Positions 1 to 8,192 of a DNA stretch of 52,894 nucleotides are shown in pieces; position 1 is the stretch's first letter; each line of letters opens with the position of its first letter. A program made the position numbers and the translations under genes. The notes below the pieces were generated by a model, which saw only the letters and a list, made by a program, of their open reading frames with translations, searched no databases and was not told the origin of the DNA. The stretch spans positions 1-52,894 of the forward strand of contig NZ_BAGD01000076.1 of assembly GCF_000308635.1 (NCBI RefSeq). The letters run 5' to 3'. Source of the DNA: Nocardia otitidiscaviarum NBRC 14405. Its GTDB lineage: Bacteria > Actinomycetota > Actinomycetes > Mycobacteriales > Mycobacteriaceae.

Positions 1-787
1 CCGATCCGATCGCCTCCGGCCCGATCGCCTCCGACTCGCTGTCATGGTCGGTCGATACGGCGGTATCGCCTCGGGTGTCGAACCCGTGCGCCGCCGTCGC
101 CCCGGCGTCGCCGGTCTCGGTGGCGGGCCGCGGCCAGGTCCGCGTCGCCGAGCCGGTGTCGGCGGGACGCTCGTTCAGCCAGGGGGCCAGCACCTTCGAG
201 GTGGTCTCCTGGATCTTGCGGTGCAGTTGGTCGCCGTCCTCGAGGCCCGGTTGCTGGAACAGGACGGTGAGGGCGCCGGAGACCGCGCCGACCACCGCGC
301 CCACCAGGGCGGCGGCGCCGACGTCGTCGAGCTCGGCCGGGAAGGCCGCCCGCAACTGTCTGGCGATCTCCTGTTGCGAGGCCAGCTGGGCGTAGGCCGC
401 GCGGCCGCTCACGGCGGGCACGGTGCGCGAGATCCGGGCGCGCAGCACCGAGATGCGCGATGCCAGGGTGTCGCCGAGGTGGTCGCCGGGATTGTCGCCC
501 GCCGCGCGCAGGGCGCGCAGCAGCACCTCCACGGGACGTTCGCCGGGGCGGCGGGTGGCGATGGCCCGGACGGCGGCCTGGACCCGTTCGTCGGGTTCCG
601 GGAAGAGCAGTTCTTCCTTGCTCGCGAAGTAGTTGAAGAACGTTCTGGTGCCGACCTCGGCGGTGGCGGCGATATCGGCGACCGTGGTCGCCTCATAGCC
701 TCGGGTCTCGAACAGTTCGACGGCAGCCTCGAGCAGGGCTCGGCGGGTGCGTTCACGTTTGCGGTCACGAAGTGCGGATGGCGGCAC
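1..787 (-). CDS. TetR/AcrR family transcriptional regulator, 3' end cut by window edge
   Basis: DNA-binding regulator with an N-terminal helix-turn-helix at about residues 30-55 (GYEATTVADIAATAEVG followed by TRTFFNYFASKEEL, typical TetR spacing). The reading frame is open to base 1, so the C-terminus is missing; 262 codons are visible. The usual TetR length is about 200 residues, so the last 50-60 visible residues are an extra hydrophilic tail rich in Ala, Thr, Gly and Asp. The start is taken as GTG at 787, just before a basic stretch (RDRKRERTRR); no clear ribosome site was seen. It is divergent from tldD, and two similar 14-base palindromes lie between them, which suggests autoregulation. 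The ligand is unknown. Confidence 0.82.
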   Translation of the reverse strand, partial: MPPSALRDRKRERTRRALLEAAVELFETRGYEATTVADIAATAEVGTRTFFNYFASKEELLFPEPDERVQAAVRAIATRRPGERPVEVLLRALRAAGDNPGDHLGDTLASRISVLRARISRTVPAVSGRAAYAQLASQQEIARQLRAAFPAELDDVGAAALVGAVVGAVSGALTVLFQQPGLEDGDQLHRKIQETTSKVLAPWLNERPADTGSATRTWPRPATETGDAGATAAHGFDTRGDTAVSTDHDSESEAIGPEAIGS

Positions 788-859
788 GCGGGCAGACGCT
801 ACGGCATCCGAGCAGCAAAACGTGGCATGTCCATGGGTTTGTCGCGCGCGTTTCCTGGT

Positions 860-907
860 GTGCGACTTCGCAGTCCGTGCATTGTTGCAGCGTGTGCAGC
901 TTCGCAC
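860..907. promoter_or_regulatory. Pair of TetR-type operator candidates between tetR and tldD
   Basis: GTGCGACTTCGCAG (860-873) and GTGCAGCTTCGCAC (894-907) are imperfect palindromes identical at 11 of 14 positions, with centres 34 bases apart. They sit in the divergent intergenic region. That the adjacent TetR protein binds them is inference. Confidence 0.45.
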
Positions 908-962
908 GCTGTGTATTCCGGATCGCTCGCGGATGTGGTTGGCGCGTGTCGGATGTCCGGCT

Positions 963-968
963 TAGCGT
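963..968 (+). promoter_or_regulatory. -10 element TAGCGT, probably leaderless, for tldD
   Basis: TAGCGT is followed by 7 bases and then GTG 976. This spacing places the transcription start at or next to the start codon and supports 976 rather than the upstream in-frame GTG at 967. Confidence 0.5.
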
Positions 969-975
969 GGACCGG

Positions 976-2502
976 GTGAGCATCGCAACCAAGGCCGTGG
1001 ACGACGAGTTCCGCGCACTGCCCCTGGCCGCGCTCGCCGATGCCGCCCTGTCGGCGGCGCGGTCGGCGGGCGCGAGCTATGCCGATCTGCGGGTGCACCG
1101 GCTGGTGTCGCAGTCCATCCGGCTGCGGGACGGCCGGGTCGAATCGGTGGGCGACAGCATCGATCTCGGCTTCGCGGTCCGGGTGATCGTGGACGGCACC
1201 TGGGGCTTCGCCTCGCACGCCGTGCTGAATCCGGAGTCGGCGGCGGAGGTGGCGCGCCGCGCGGTCACCGTTGCCACGACATTGCGGGCATTGAATCGCG
1301 AGCGCGTCGAACTCGCCGCCGAGCCGGTGTACGACGGCGTGGAGTGGGTGTCGGGCTACGACATCGACCCATTCACCGTGCCCACCCCCGAGAAAACCGC
1401 GCTGCTGCTGGACTATTCGCGGCGGCTGCACACCGCCGCCGGCGTGGATCACGTGACGGCGTCGCTGTACCAGGTCAAGGAGCAGACCTACTACGCCGAC
1501 ACCTTCGGCTCCCGCATCACCCAGCAGCGGGTGCGGCTGCAACCGCAACTCGAGGCCATCGCCGTCGACACCGCGGCGGGCGTCTTCGACACCATGCGCA
1601 CCCTCGCCGCCCCGGCGGGTCGCGGCTGGGAGTACGTGACCGGCGCGGACGGCGTCTGGGATTGGGACGGCGAACTCGCGCGCATCCCGGAATGGCTGGC
1701 CGAGAAGGTGGCCGCCCCGACCGTCGTCCCCGGCCCCACCGATCTGGTGATCGATCCCAGCAACCTGTGGCTGACCATTCACGAGTCCATCGGCCACGCC
1801 ACCGAGTACGACCGCGCCATCGGTTACGAATCCGCCTACGCGGGCACCTCCTTCGCCACCCCGGACACCCTCGGCACCCTGCGCTACGGCACCCCGATCA
1901 TGCATGTCACCGGCGACCGCACCGAGCCACACGGGCTGGCCTCGGTCGGTTACGACGACGACGGTGTGGCCGGGCAGCGCTGGGATCTGGTGCGCGACGG
2001 CATTCTGGTGGGCTATCAGCTCGATCGCGTCTTCGCCCCGCGCCTGGGCATGGAGCGATCCAACGGCTGCTCCTACGCCGACTCCCCGCACCACGTGCCG
2101 ATCCAGCGCATGGCGAATGTGTCGCTGCGACCGGATCCCGAGCGCGACACCACCACCGCCGAGCTGATCTCCCGAGTGGCGGACGGCCTCTACATCGTCG
2201 GCGACAAGAGCTGGTCGATCGATATGCAGCGCTACAACTTCCAGTTCACCGGCCAGCGCTTCTTCCGCATCCGCGACGGCGAGTTGGCCGGGCAGGTGCG
2301 CGACGTCGCCTATCAGGCCACCACCACCGACTTCTGGGGCGCCATGGAGGCCGTCGGCGGCCCGTCCACCTGGGTGCTGGGCGGTGCGTTCAATTGCGGG
2401 AAGGCGCAGCCCGGTCAGGTGGCGGCGGTCAGCCACGGCTGCCCGTCGGTGCTGGTCCGCGGGATCAATGTCCTCAATACGCGCACGGAGGCCGGGCAGT
2501 GA
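976..2502 (+). CDS. tldD: TldD-type metalloprotease
   Basis: Peptidase U62/TldD family member of 508 residues. Together with TldE/PmbA these form a heterodimeric zinc protease that degrades unfolded peptides and matures some modified peptides in other bacteria. The HExxxH zinc motif is intact (HESIGH, residues 269-274) and the probable third ligand Cys474 lies in an NCGKAQPGQ segment near the C-terminus. Start GTG 976 (VSIATKAVDDEF) is chosen because a TANNNT -10 element lies 7 bases upstream; longer in-frame extension runs into the divergent promoter region. It overlaps tldE by GTGA, indicating an operon and coupled translation. The substrate in this organism is unknown; no modified-peptide precursor was recognised next to it. 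Confidence 0.93.
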   Translation: MSIATKAVDDEFRALPLAALADAALSAARSAGASYADLRVHRLVSQSIRLRDGRVESVGDSIDLGFAVRVIVDGTWGFASHAVLNPESAAEVARRAVTVATTLRALNRERVELAAEPVYDGVEWVSGYDIDPFTVPTPEKTALLLDYSRRLHTAAGVDHVTASLYQVKEQTYYADTFGSRITQQRVRLQPQLEAIAVDTAAGVFDTMRTLAAPAGRGWEYVTGADGVWDWDGELARIPEWLAEKVAAPTVVPGPTDLVIDPSNLWLTIHESIGHATEYDRAIGYESAYAGTSFATPDTLGTLRYGTPIMHVTGDRTEPHGLASVGYDDDGVAGQRWDLVRDGILVGYQLDRVFAPRLGMERSNGCSYADSPHHVPIQRMANVSLRPDPERDTTTAELISRVADGLYIVGDKSWSIDMQRYNFQFTGQRFFRIRDGELAGQVRDVAYQATTTDFWGAMEAVGGPSTWVLGGAFNCGKAQPGQVAAVSHGCPSVLVRGINVLNTRTEAGQ

Positions 2503-3905
2503 ACAGCATGATCGCAGCACCCGAGGTGGTGGAGACCGCGCTGCGGCACTCGCGCGCGGACGAGGCCGTCGTCATCGTCACCGATGCCCACGACGCCTCG
2601 CTGCGCTGGGCCGGAAACTCCATGACCACCAATGGTTCCTCGATATCGCGTGACTGGGCGGTCGTCTCGATCTTCCGGGACGGCCCGCGGGTCGCACGGG
2701 TCGGCAGTGTCGGTTCCACCAGTGTCGATCCAGCCGAGATCGAATCCGTGGTGCGCGCCAGCGAGGCCGCGGCCCGCGACGCCGAACCGGCCCGTGACGC
2801 CATGCCGCTGCTGACCCCGGAGACGGTCGGCCCCGCCGGCCCGGACGGCGAGCTGCCCTGGAACGGCTCCCCCGCCGGTACCGACATCACCGTCTTCGAG
2901 GGCCTGGCCCGCGATCTCGCGGCCGGCTTCGACGGCGCGGACCGCCTCTACGGATTCGCCCACCACCAGATGCATTCCAGCTGGCTGGGCACCTCCACCG
3001 GGATCCGCCGCCGCTGGGTGCAGCCCACCGGGTCGGTGGAGATCAACGGTAAGCGCGGTGTGGGCGCGGAACTGGCCAGCGCCTGGGTCGGCGCGGGCAC
3101 CCTCGATTTCACCGATGTCGACACCCCGGCCCTGCTGGGCGAACTCACCCGCCGCCTGGACTGGTCGGCGCGACGGGTGGAGCTGCCCGCCGGACGCTAC
3201 GAAACCCTGCTGCCGCCGTCCGCCGTGGCCGACCTCATGATCTACATGGCGTGGAGTATGGAGGGTCGCGGCGCGCAGGAGGGTCACACCGCCTTCTCCC
3301 GTCCGGGCGGCACCCGGATCGGCGAGCGGCTCACCGAAATTCCACTCACTTTGTATTCCGATCCGAGTGCCGCCGGTCTGGAGTACCGGCCGTTCGTGGC
3401 CACCCCGTCGTCCTCGGAGTCGCTGTCGGTCTTCGACAACGGACTCACCGCGCGCCGGGTGGACTGGCTGCGCGACGGCGCGATCGCCAACCTGGTGTAT
3501 CCGCGCGCCACCGCCGCCGAATTCGATGCCGCCGTCACGCCGCCCGGTGAGAACCTGCTCATGACCGGCGGCACCGACGCCTCGCTCGCGGAGATGGTGG
3601 CGCGCACCGAACGCGGACTGCTGCTCACCTGCCTGTGGTACATCCGCGAGGTGGATCCGGCCACCCTGCTGCTCACCGGCCTCACCCGGGACGGCGTCTA
3701 CCTGGTGGAGGACGGTGCGGTGACCGCCGCGGTCAACAACTTCCGCTTCAACGAGAGCCCGCTGGATCTGCTGCGCCGGGTCGGCGAGGCGGGCCGCACC
3801 GAGATCACCCTCCCCCGCGAATGGAAGGACTGGTTCACCCGCACCGCCATGCCCGCGCTGCGCATTCCGGACTTCCACATGTCGTCGGTGAGTCAGGCGA
3901 CCTGA
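2499..3905 (+). CDS. pmbA: TldE/PmbA-type metalloprotease partner subunit
   Basis: 468-residue PmbA/TldE family protein, the non-zinc partner of TldD; it lacks an HExxxH motif, as expected for the TldE subunit. Its GTG start overlaps the tldD stop (GTGA). A further in-frame ATG at 2508 is an alternative. The C-terminal half shows the family pattern with conserved SESLSVFDNG and YIREVDPATLLLTGLTRDGVYLVEDG segments. The overlap supports equimolar synthesis of the two subunits. No terminator-like hairpin was noted in the roughly 100 bases before the next gene. Confidence 0.9.
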   Translation: MNSMIAAPEVVETALRHSRADEAVVIVTDAHDASLRWAGNSMTTNGSSISRDWAVVSIFRDGPRVARVGSVGSTSVDPAEIESVVRASEAAARDAEPARDAMPLLTPETVGPAGPDGELPWNGSPAGTDITVFEGLARDLAAGFDGADRLYGFAHHQMHSSWLGTSTGIRRRWVQPTGSVEINGKRGVGAELASAWVGAGTLDFTDVDTPALLGELTRRLDWSARRVELPAGRYETLLPPSAVADLMIYMAWSMEGRGAQEGHTAFSRPGGTRIGERLTEIPLTLYSDPSAAGLEYRPFVATPSSSESLSVFDNGLTARRVDWLRDGAIANLVYPRATAAEFDAAVTPPGENLLMTGGTDASLAEMVARTERGLLLTCLWYIREVDPATLLLTGLTRDGVYLVEDGAVTAAVNNFRFNESPLDLLRRVGEAGRTEITLPREWKDWFTRTAMPALRIPDFHMSSVSQAT

Positions 3906-4005
3906 TCCGCGCGATTGCGCCGGGGGCGAACAGCGTGCCGGGACCGCCGGGCGCGGGGCATGCTGGAAGCAACACTGTAATCACGTAATTCGGGTGGTGG
4001 TCGTC

Positions 4006-5007
4006 ATGGACGACGAGTCGACCCTGTCCATGCCGGACGATGCCGCGGACGCGACGTCCCCGGGTGGGCGCGAACTGCTGGGCGGCACACCGGACGCCGC
4101 CGCATTGGACGCGTACTCGCGGACGGTGATGGCGGTCGCCGAGTCGGTGACGCCGCATGTGGCGAGTGTGCAGACCCGGCGGGGCGGCGGCTCCGCCGTG
4201 GTGTTCACCGATGACGGGTTCCTGCTGACCAATGCCCATGTGGTCGGCTCGTCCGGCAGCGGCGGCGTGGTGTACGCCGACGGTGCGGAGTCGAGATTCG
4301 ATGTGGTGGGCGTGGATCCGCTGTCGGATCTCGCGGTGCTGCGCGCCCGCGGCGGCGCGCCCGCGGCGGTGACGCTCGGCGACGCCGACCGGCTCGCGGT
4401 GGGGCAACTGGTGGTGGCGGTCGGCAGTCCTCTGGGCCTGGCCGGATCGGTGACGGCGGGCGTGGTCAGCGCGCTGGGGCGGGCCGTTCCGGTCGGCAAC
4501 CGGCGCACCGTACGTGTGATCGAGGACGTGATCCAGACCGATGCCGCCCTCAATCCCGGCAATTCCGGTGGCGCGCTGGCCGATTCGGCGGGTCGGGTGA
4601 TCGGGATCAATACCGCGGTGGCGGGGATCGGATTGGGGTTGGCCATTCCCATCAATGCCACCACCCGCCGCATCGTCGCCATACTGCGCAGCGACGGCCG
4701 GGTGCGTCGCGCGTACCTCGGCGTGGTCGGGGTGCCCGCGCCGCTGCCGAGCGCGGTAGCCGACCGCACCGGTCAGGGTGCGGGGCTGCGCCTGGTGGAG
4801 GTGGTGCGCGGCGGCCCCGCCGACCGGGCGGGGTTGCGCAAGGGTGATCTGGTGCTGAGTGTGGCGCGGGCGCAAGTGCGTGACGCCCAGGGCATTCAGC
4901 GCCAGCTGTTCGACGAGGCCATCGGCCGCCCGCTGCCGGTCACGGTGCTGCGCAACGGCGCGATGGTGGATGTCATCGCGGTCCCCGTCGAACTGTCGGT
5001 GGACTGA
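4006..5007 (+). CDS. Trypsin-like serine protease with PDZ domain (HtrA/DegP family)
   Basis: 333-residue S1C protease. The catalytic triad is visible: His78 in LLTNAHVV, Asp108 in DPLSDLAVLR and Ser187 in NPGNSGGA. A single PDZ domain occupies about residues 245-325 (GLRLVEVVRGGPADRAGLRKGDLVLS). Unlike the membrane-anchored mycobacterial HtrA proteins and PepD, there is no N-terminal transmembrane helix and no signal peptide. The first 40 residues are acidic and hydrophilic, so this looks like a cytosolic form. ATG 4006 is preferred; GTG codons at 3994 and 3997 would add only MVVV-type residues. It probably acts in protein quality control, but its substrate is unknown. Confidence 0.88.
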   Translation: MDDESTLSMPDDAADATSPGGRELLGGTPDAAALDAYSRTVMAVAESVTPHVASVQTRRGGGSAVVFTDDGFLLTNAHVVGSSGSGGVVYADGAESRFDVVGVDPLSDLAVLRARGGAPAAVTLGDADRLAVGQLVVAVGSPLGLAGSVTAGVVSALGRAVPVGNRRTVRVIEDVIQTDAALNPGNSGGALADSAGRVIGINTAVAGIGLGLAIPINATTRRIVAILRSDGRVRRAYLGVVGVPAPLPSAVADRTGQGAGLRLVEVVRGGPADRAGLRKGDLVLSVARAQVRDAQGIQRQLFDEAIGRPLPVTVLRNGAMVDVIAVPVELSVD

Positions 5008-5014
5008 GCGGCGG

Positions 5015-5284
5015 TCAGGACGCCGAACGCTGCGGCGACGCGGTGGGCTGACAGCTTTCGGCGAGATCGTCCAGCGGGATGTCCAGGGTGCGGCTCAGCG
5101 CCACGATGGTGCCGAAGGCGGGGGTGGGCAGCCGCCCCGATTCGATCTTGCGCAGGGTTTCCGGGGAGATGCCCGACGCGGCGGCGACCTCGGCGAGATC
5201 GCGGCCGGCGCGGGCGGTGCGCAGGGCGTGGCCCAGGCGGCGTCCGGCCTCGATCTGGGCGGGGGTCAGCGGAAGTCGGACCAT
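5015..5284 (-). CDS. XRE-family helix-turn-helix regulator
   Basis: 89-residue single-domain XRE protein. The helix-turn-helix covers about residues 20-75 (LRTARAGRDLAEVAAASGISPETLRKIESGRLPTP has the Cro/C1 pattern). Start ATG 5284 (MVRLPLT) is preferred over ATG 5293 because TAGAGT lies 7 bases upstream of it. It is divergent from a methionine aminopeptidase, and two AT-rich palindromes lie in the 78-base gap. Small XRE/aminopeptidase pairs like this suggest a dedicated repressor that also controls itself; the signal is unknown. Confidence 0.88.
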   Translation of the reverse strand: MVRLPLTPAQIEAGRRLGHALRTARAGRDLAEVAAASGISPETLRKIESGRLPTPAFGTIVALSRTLDIPLDDLAESCQPTASPQRSAS

Positions 5285-5291
5285 GCGGGTC

Positions 5292-5297
5292 ACTCTA
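5292..5297 (-). promoter_or_regulatory. -10 element TAGAGT for the XRE regulator
   Basis: On the minus strand TAGAGT is followed by 7 bases and then ATG 5284, consistent with a leaderless transcript. Confidence 0.5.
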
Positions 5298-5305
5298 CTC
5301 GATTT

Positions 5306-5348
5306 GGTATTTAAATACCGACGCGGGCTAGGGTGGTATTAAAATACC
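5306..5348. promoter_or_regulatory. Two AT-rich operators flanking the aminopeptidase -10
   Basis: GGTATTTAAATACC (5306-5319) is a perfect 14-base palindrome; GGTATTAAAATACC (5335-5348) differs at one central base. The centres are 29 bases apart. TAGGGT at 5329-5334, between them, is a plausible -10 for the plus-strand gene. The AT-rich sites stand out in about 70% GC surroundings. Binding by the adjacent XRE protein is inference. Confidence 0.75.
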
Positions 5349-5362
5349 AATCGGAGGTTGTG

Positions 5363-6130
5363 ATGGTGGAACTGAAATCGCCCGCGGAGATCGACCGCAT
5401 GCGGGTCACCGGCCGGTTCGTGGCCGAGGTGCTCGGCGAACTGCGGGCGCGGGCCCAGGTCGGCGTGAATCTGCTGGACCTGGAACGCCATGTGCGGGAA
5501 CGGATTCGCGAGCGCGGCGCACAGTCCTGCTACTGGGACTACGCACCCTCCTTCGGTCGCGGCCCGTTCCGCAATACCGTCTGCCTGTCGGTGAACGACG
5601 CCGTCCTGCACGGCCTGCCCTTCGACTACGCCCTGCGCGACGGCGATGTGCTCAGCATGGATCTGGCGGTCGGCATCGACGGCTGGGTGGCCGACGCCGC
5701 CACCACCGTCATCGTGGGCACTCCCGCCGCCGAGGATCAGCACCTGGTCCGCGCCACCGAGGACGCCCTCGCCGCCGCCATCGACGTCGCCCGTCCGGGC
5801 AATCGGGTCGGCGACATCTCGGCCGCCATCGCGGCCGTGGCGCGCGGCTACGGCTACCGGGTGAACACCGAGTTCGGCGGGCACGGCCTGGGCCGGACCA
5901 TGCACGAGGACCCGCATATCGCCAATGCGGGCCAGCCGGGACGCGGCTACCGGCTGCGCCCCGGCCTCACCATCGCCATCGAGCCCTGGTTCGCCCGCAC
6001 CACCGATCGCGTGGTCACCGACCCGGACGGCTGGACCATCCGCTCCGCCGACGGCTCGCGCACCGCGCACTCCGAGCACACGGTGGCGATCACCGCCGAC
6101 GGGCCGGAGGTGCTGACCGTCGCGGCCTGA
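5363..6130 (+). CDS. map: Methionine aminopeptidase, type I
   Basis: 255-residue cytosolic M24A metallopeptidase that removes the initiator methionine. Metal ligands are recognisable: the two Asp in MDLAVGIDGWVADAATTV, His in GHGLGRTMHEDP, Glu in IAIEPWF and Glu in SEHTVAI. Start ATG 5363 follows GGAGG at 5353-5357 with 5 bases between; the longer in-frame extension from 5333 would run through the operators. This copy sits under its own XRE repressor rather than in a ribosomal or secretion operon, so it is probably an accessory aminopeptidase induced under a specific condition. Confidence 0.92.
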   Translation: MVELKSPAEIDRMRVTGRFVAEVLGELRARAQVGVNLLDLERHVRERIRERGAQSCYWDYAPSFGRGPFRNTVCLSVNDAVLHGLPFDYALRDGDVLSMDLAVGIDGWVADAATTVIVGTPAAEDQHLVRATEDALAAAIDVARPGNRVGDISAAIAAVARGYGYRVNTEFGGHGLGRTMHEDPHIANAGQPGRGYRLRPGLTIAIEPWFARTTDRVVTDPDGWTIRSADGSRTAHSEHTVAITADGPEVLTVAA

Positions 6131-6207
6131 GTTTCGTCGCGGCTCGGATACCGCACGTCTGGTCCGGCGGCCGCGCACAGCACCGCAGCATGGGGTGGCA
6201 ACGGCGA

Positions 6208-6927
6208 TCAGTCCGTCGTATCGAGCCATTCCTCCAGCGCACCGACCACGCGCAGTTCCGCCGCGACCACCGCGCGGTCGGCCTCGGACAATTCGAGTTC
6301 CGCCAGTTCCGAACGCACGTCGGCTGCCCGCGCGGTATCCCCGGTGGCGACCGCGATCTCCAGCAGCTGCGCCAGCGCCCGCCCCTTGTCGACGGCCGGT
6401 GCGGTGGCGCCGAACCGTTTGAGCCCGGTCACGATGGCGCGGGCGGCGGCCTTGTCGTCCATCTTGGAATCCCGCAGGATGCGGGCATTGTCGAGGACGC
6501 GCGCCAAGCCCTCGAGATTGCGCGCGCCGCCGTATTCGGGATCCGGCTCGTCGGGCCGGATGTAGATGATCGCGTTGCCGACCGGGTCGACCACCGTGAA
6601 GCGCGTCTGCCCGGGCCGGAAGCGGGTGATGCGCGGATTGCCGCGCGCGGGCACCCTGCCGTAGCGAGCGCGCAGGGCGGCGGTGAACTCCGCGTGCAAC
6701 TTCTCGACATCCTCGACGAAGACCAGGCAGCCGACGTGCGCGGTCTGCGCGTCGACGCCGCCGTGCGGGGTCGGTCCGAAGTGCACGTGCCAGCCGTCGC
6801 GTTCGACCGTCCCGTAGGTGTACGGGCGCGTCTGCTCGCTGGTGACCTCGTAGCCGAGCGTGCGGTAGAAGTCCAGGGTCTCGGGCAGGTCTCCGCCCCA
6901 CAGCACCGGCACCGAGAGGTTCGCCAT
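6208..6927 (-). CDS. Glyoxalase/bleomycin-resistance (VOC) fold protein with helical C-terminal extension
   Basis: 239 residues. Residues 1-125 show the VOC fold (VPVLWGGDLPETLDFYRTLGYEV, WHVHFGP, FTVVDPVGNAIIYIRPDEP). Residues 130-239 form an Ala/Glu-rich helical extension that resembles a short TPR-like or hypothetical helical domain. The enzyme class cannot be fixed: VOC proteins include lyases, dioxygenases and drug-binding proteins. ATG 6927 is preceded by GAGGTGATGGG. It is divergent from a PadR regulator with paired palindromes between, so PadR control is likely. Confidence 0.78.
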   Translation of the reverse strand: MANLSVPVLWGGDLPETLDFYRTLGYEVTSEQTRPYTYGTVERDGWHVHFGPTPHGGVDAQTAHVGCLVFVEDVEKLHAEFTAALRARYGRVPARGNPRITRFRPGQTRFTVVDPVGNAIIYIRPDEPDPEYGGARNLEGLARVLDNARILRDSKMDDKAAARAIVTGLKRFGATAPAVDKGRALAQLLEIAVATGDTARAADVRSELAELELSEADRAVVAAELRVVGALEEWLDTTD

Positions 6928-6943
6928 CCCATCACCTCACTCT

Positions 6944-7008
6944 TGGTAATCAAATTTGACTACCTCAGCCTAGGGGCGCTTCGAAGCGGAAGTCAAGTTT
7001 GATTACCA
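6944..7008. promoter_or_regulatory. Duplicated PadR-type operators in divergent promoter
   Basis: TGGTAATCAAATTTGAC (6944-6960) and GTCAAGTTTGATTACCA (6992-7008) are inverted copies matching at 16 of 17 positions. Each is also part of a 20-base imperfect palindrome (6945-6964 and 6989-7008). Assignment to the adjacent PadR protein is inference from position and symmetry. Confidence 0.7.
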
Positions 7009-7044
7009 TGAGCGGGACCGTCACCGCCGCCGAAGGAGACCGCC

Positions 7045-7629
7045 ATGTCCACCGTGCGCCTGCTCGTCCTCGGCGTGGTGCGTCTGCACGCCCAGCCGAC
7101 CTACGGCTACGCGGTGCGCCGGGAACTGCTGTCCTGGCGGGCCGAGACCTGGACGAATGTGAAACCCGGCTCGATCCACCACGCGCTCAAACAGCTCGCC
7201 CAGGAGGGCTGCCTGCGGCCGCTCGGCACCGAGGGCAGCAGCCAGGGTCCGGGCCGCACCCTCTACGAGCTCACCCCCGCCGGTGACCGCGAGTTCCTGC
7301 ACCTGCTGGAATCCGCGCTCGTCAGCGTGGATATGGAGGAGCTGGGCGCGGGTATCGCCTTCATGGACGCTCTCCCCCGGGCCCGGGTGATCGAACTGCT
7401 GCGCGAGCAGCGCGCCCGCAGCGAGGAGATCCGGGTCGGGCTGCTCGATATGATTCCGGAGTTCCCGAGCCGCCACGAGGCCCCGTACTCGACGGATCTG
7501 CTGGAGCTGTGGAGCGGCGTCTTCGGCAATCTCACCGGCTGGACCGCCGGACTGCTGACCCGACTGGAAGCGGGCGAATACCGCATGGCGGACGATCCGG
7601 ACACGGCGGTCGATGGGGACGCGGGTTAG
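7045..7629 (+). CDS. PadR family transcriptional regulator
   Basis: 194 residues. The N-terminal PadR winged helix covers residues 1-90 (LLVLGVVRLHAQPTYGYAVRRELL ... VKPGSIHHALKQLAQEGCL ... GPGRTLYELTPAGDREF). The C-terminal part is the helical dimerisation region of the Vir/PadR-s2 type. ATG 7045 has AAGGAG 7 bases upstream. It is divergent from the VOC-fold gene with duplicated operators between; it probably represses both and responds to a small molecule that is unknown. Confidence 0.88.
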   Translation: MSTVRLLVLGVVRLHAQPTYGYAVRRELLSWRAETWTNVKPGSIHHALKQLAQEGCLRPLGTEGSSQGPGRTLYELTPAGDREFLHLLESALVSVDMEELGAGIAFMDALPRARVIELLREQRARSEEIRVGLLDMIPEFPSRHEAPYSTDLLELWSGVFGNLTGWTAGLLTRLEAGEYRMADDPDTAVDGDAG

Positions 7630-7632
7630 GCT
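7627..7632 (+). promoter_or_regulatory. -10 element TAGGCT for the first PPOX gene
   Basis: TAGGCT starts at the padR stop codon and is followed by 6 bases and then GTG 7639, the spacing of a leaderless start. Read-through from padR is an alternative. Confidence 0.4.
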
Positions 7633-7638
7633 GCGGGC

Positions 7639-8022
7639 GTGGACAATCCGTTCGGCCCGGTGGGCGACTCCAAATACGTGCTGCTGACCACCTACAAGAA
7701 GGACGGCACGCCGGTCGGCACCGCGGTCTGGGCGGTGCTCGACGCCGGTCGCCTCTATGTCTGGACCGTGACCGACAGCTGGAAGGTCAAGCGGCTGCGC
7801 CGCGACCCCCGGGTCACCCTGCAACCCTGCGACGCCATGGGCAAACCGCGCGGTGCGGTGGTCTCCGGAACCGGCGTCGTACTCGATGCCGAGGGCACCG
7901 ATCGCGCCCGCGCCCTCATCAAACGCAAGTACGGCATCATGGGCTGGCTCGGCGTGCAGGGCAGCCTGCTGCGCCGCGGCCGGGGCGGCACCATCGGCCT
8001 GGAGATCACCGCCGACAGCTGA
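7639..8022 (+). CDS. PPOX-fold, probably F420-dependent, oxidoreductase
   Basis: 127-residue split beta-barrel protein of the PPOX class F420/flavin family (KYVLLTTYKKDGTPVGTAVWAV, DSWKVKRLRRDPRVTLQPCD). This is the pattern of small actinobacterial F420-binding proteins. It is closely similar in length and sequence to the facing gene at 8193-8576, so the two are paralogs. The start is GTG 7639, 9 bases after padR. The substrate is not predictable from sequence. Confidence 0.82.
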   Translation: MDNPFGPVGDSKYVLLTTYKKDGTPVGTAVWAVLDAGRLYVWTVTDSWKVKRLRRDPRVTLQPCDAMGKPRGAVVSGTGVVLDAEGTDRARALIKRKYGIMGWLGVQGSLLRRGRGGTIGLEITADS

Positions 8023-8192
8023 GCGGGCCGGGCGGAGCATCCGATCGCATGCCCCGGCCGACTCGCACCGCGCGACCCGGGCAGGGTGCGCGCCCGATCG
8101 CCGGACCCGCGGCGGCACCGTGAACCCGGCGCACGCGCTCCGGTGTCGGCGGAGTGCTGCGGTGCTCGCGGTTCTTCCGGCCCGCGGAACGG

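Noticed and set aside
799..2520. 573-codon frame opposite tldD
   Set aside because: It is an antisense shadow created by high GC; TldD has intact catalytic motifs on the other strand.
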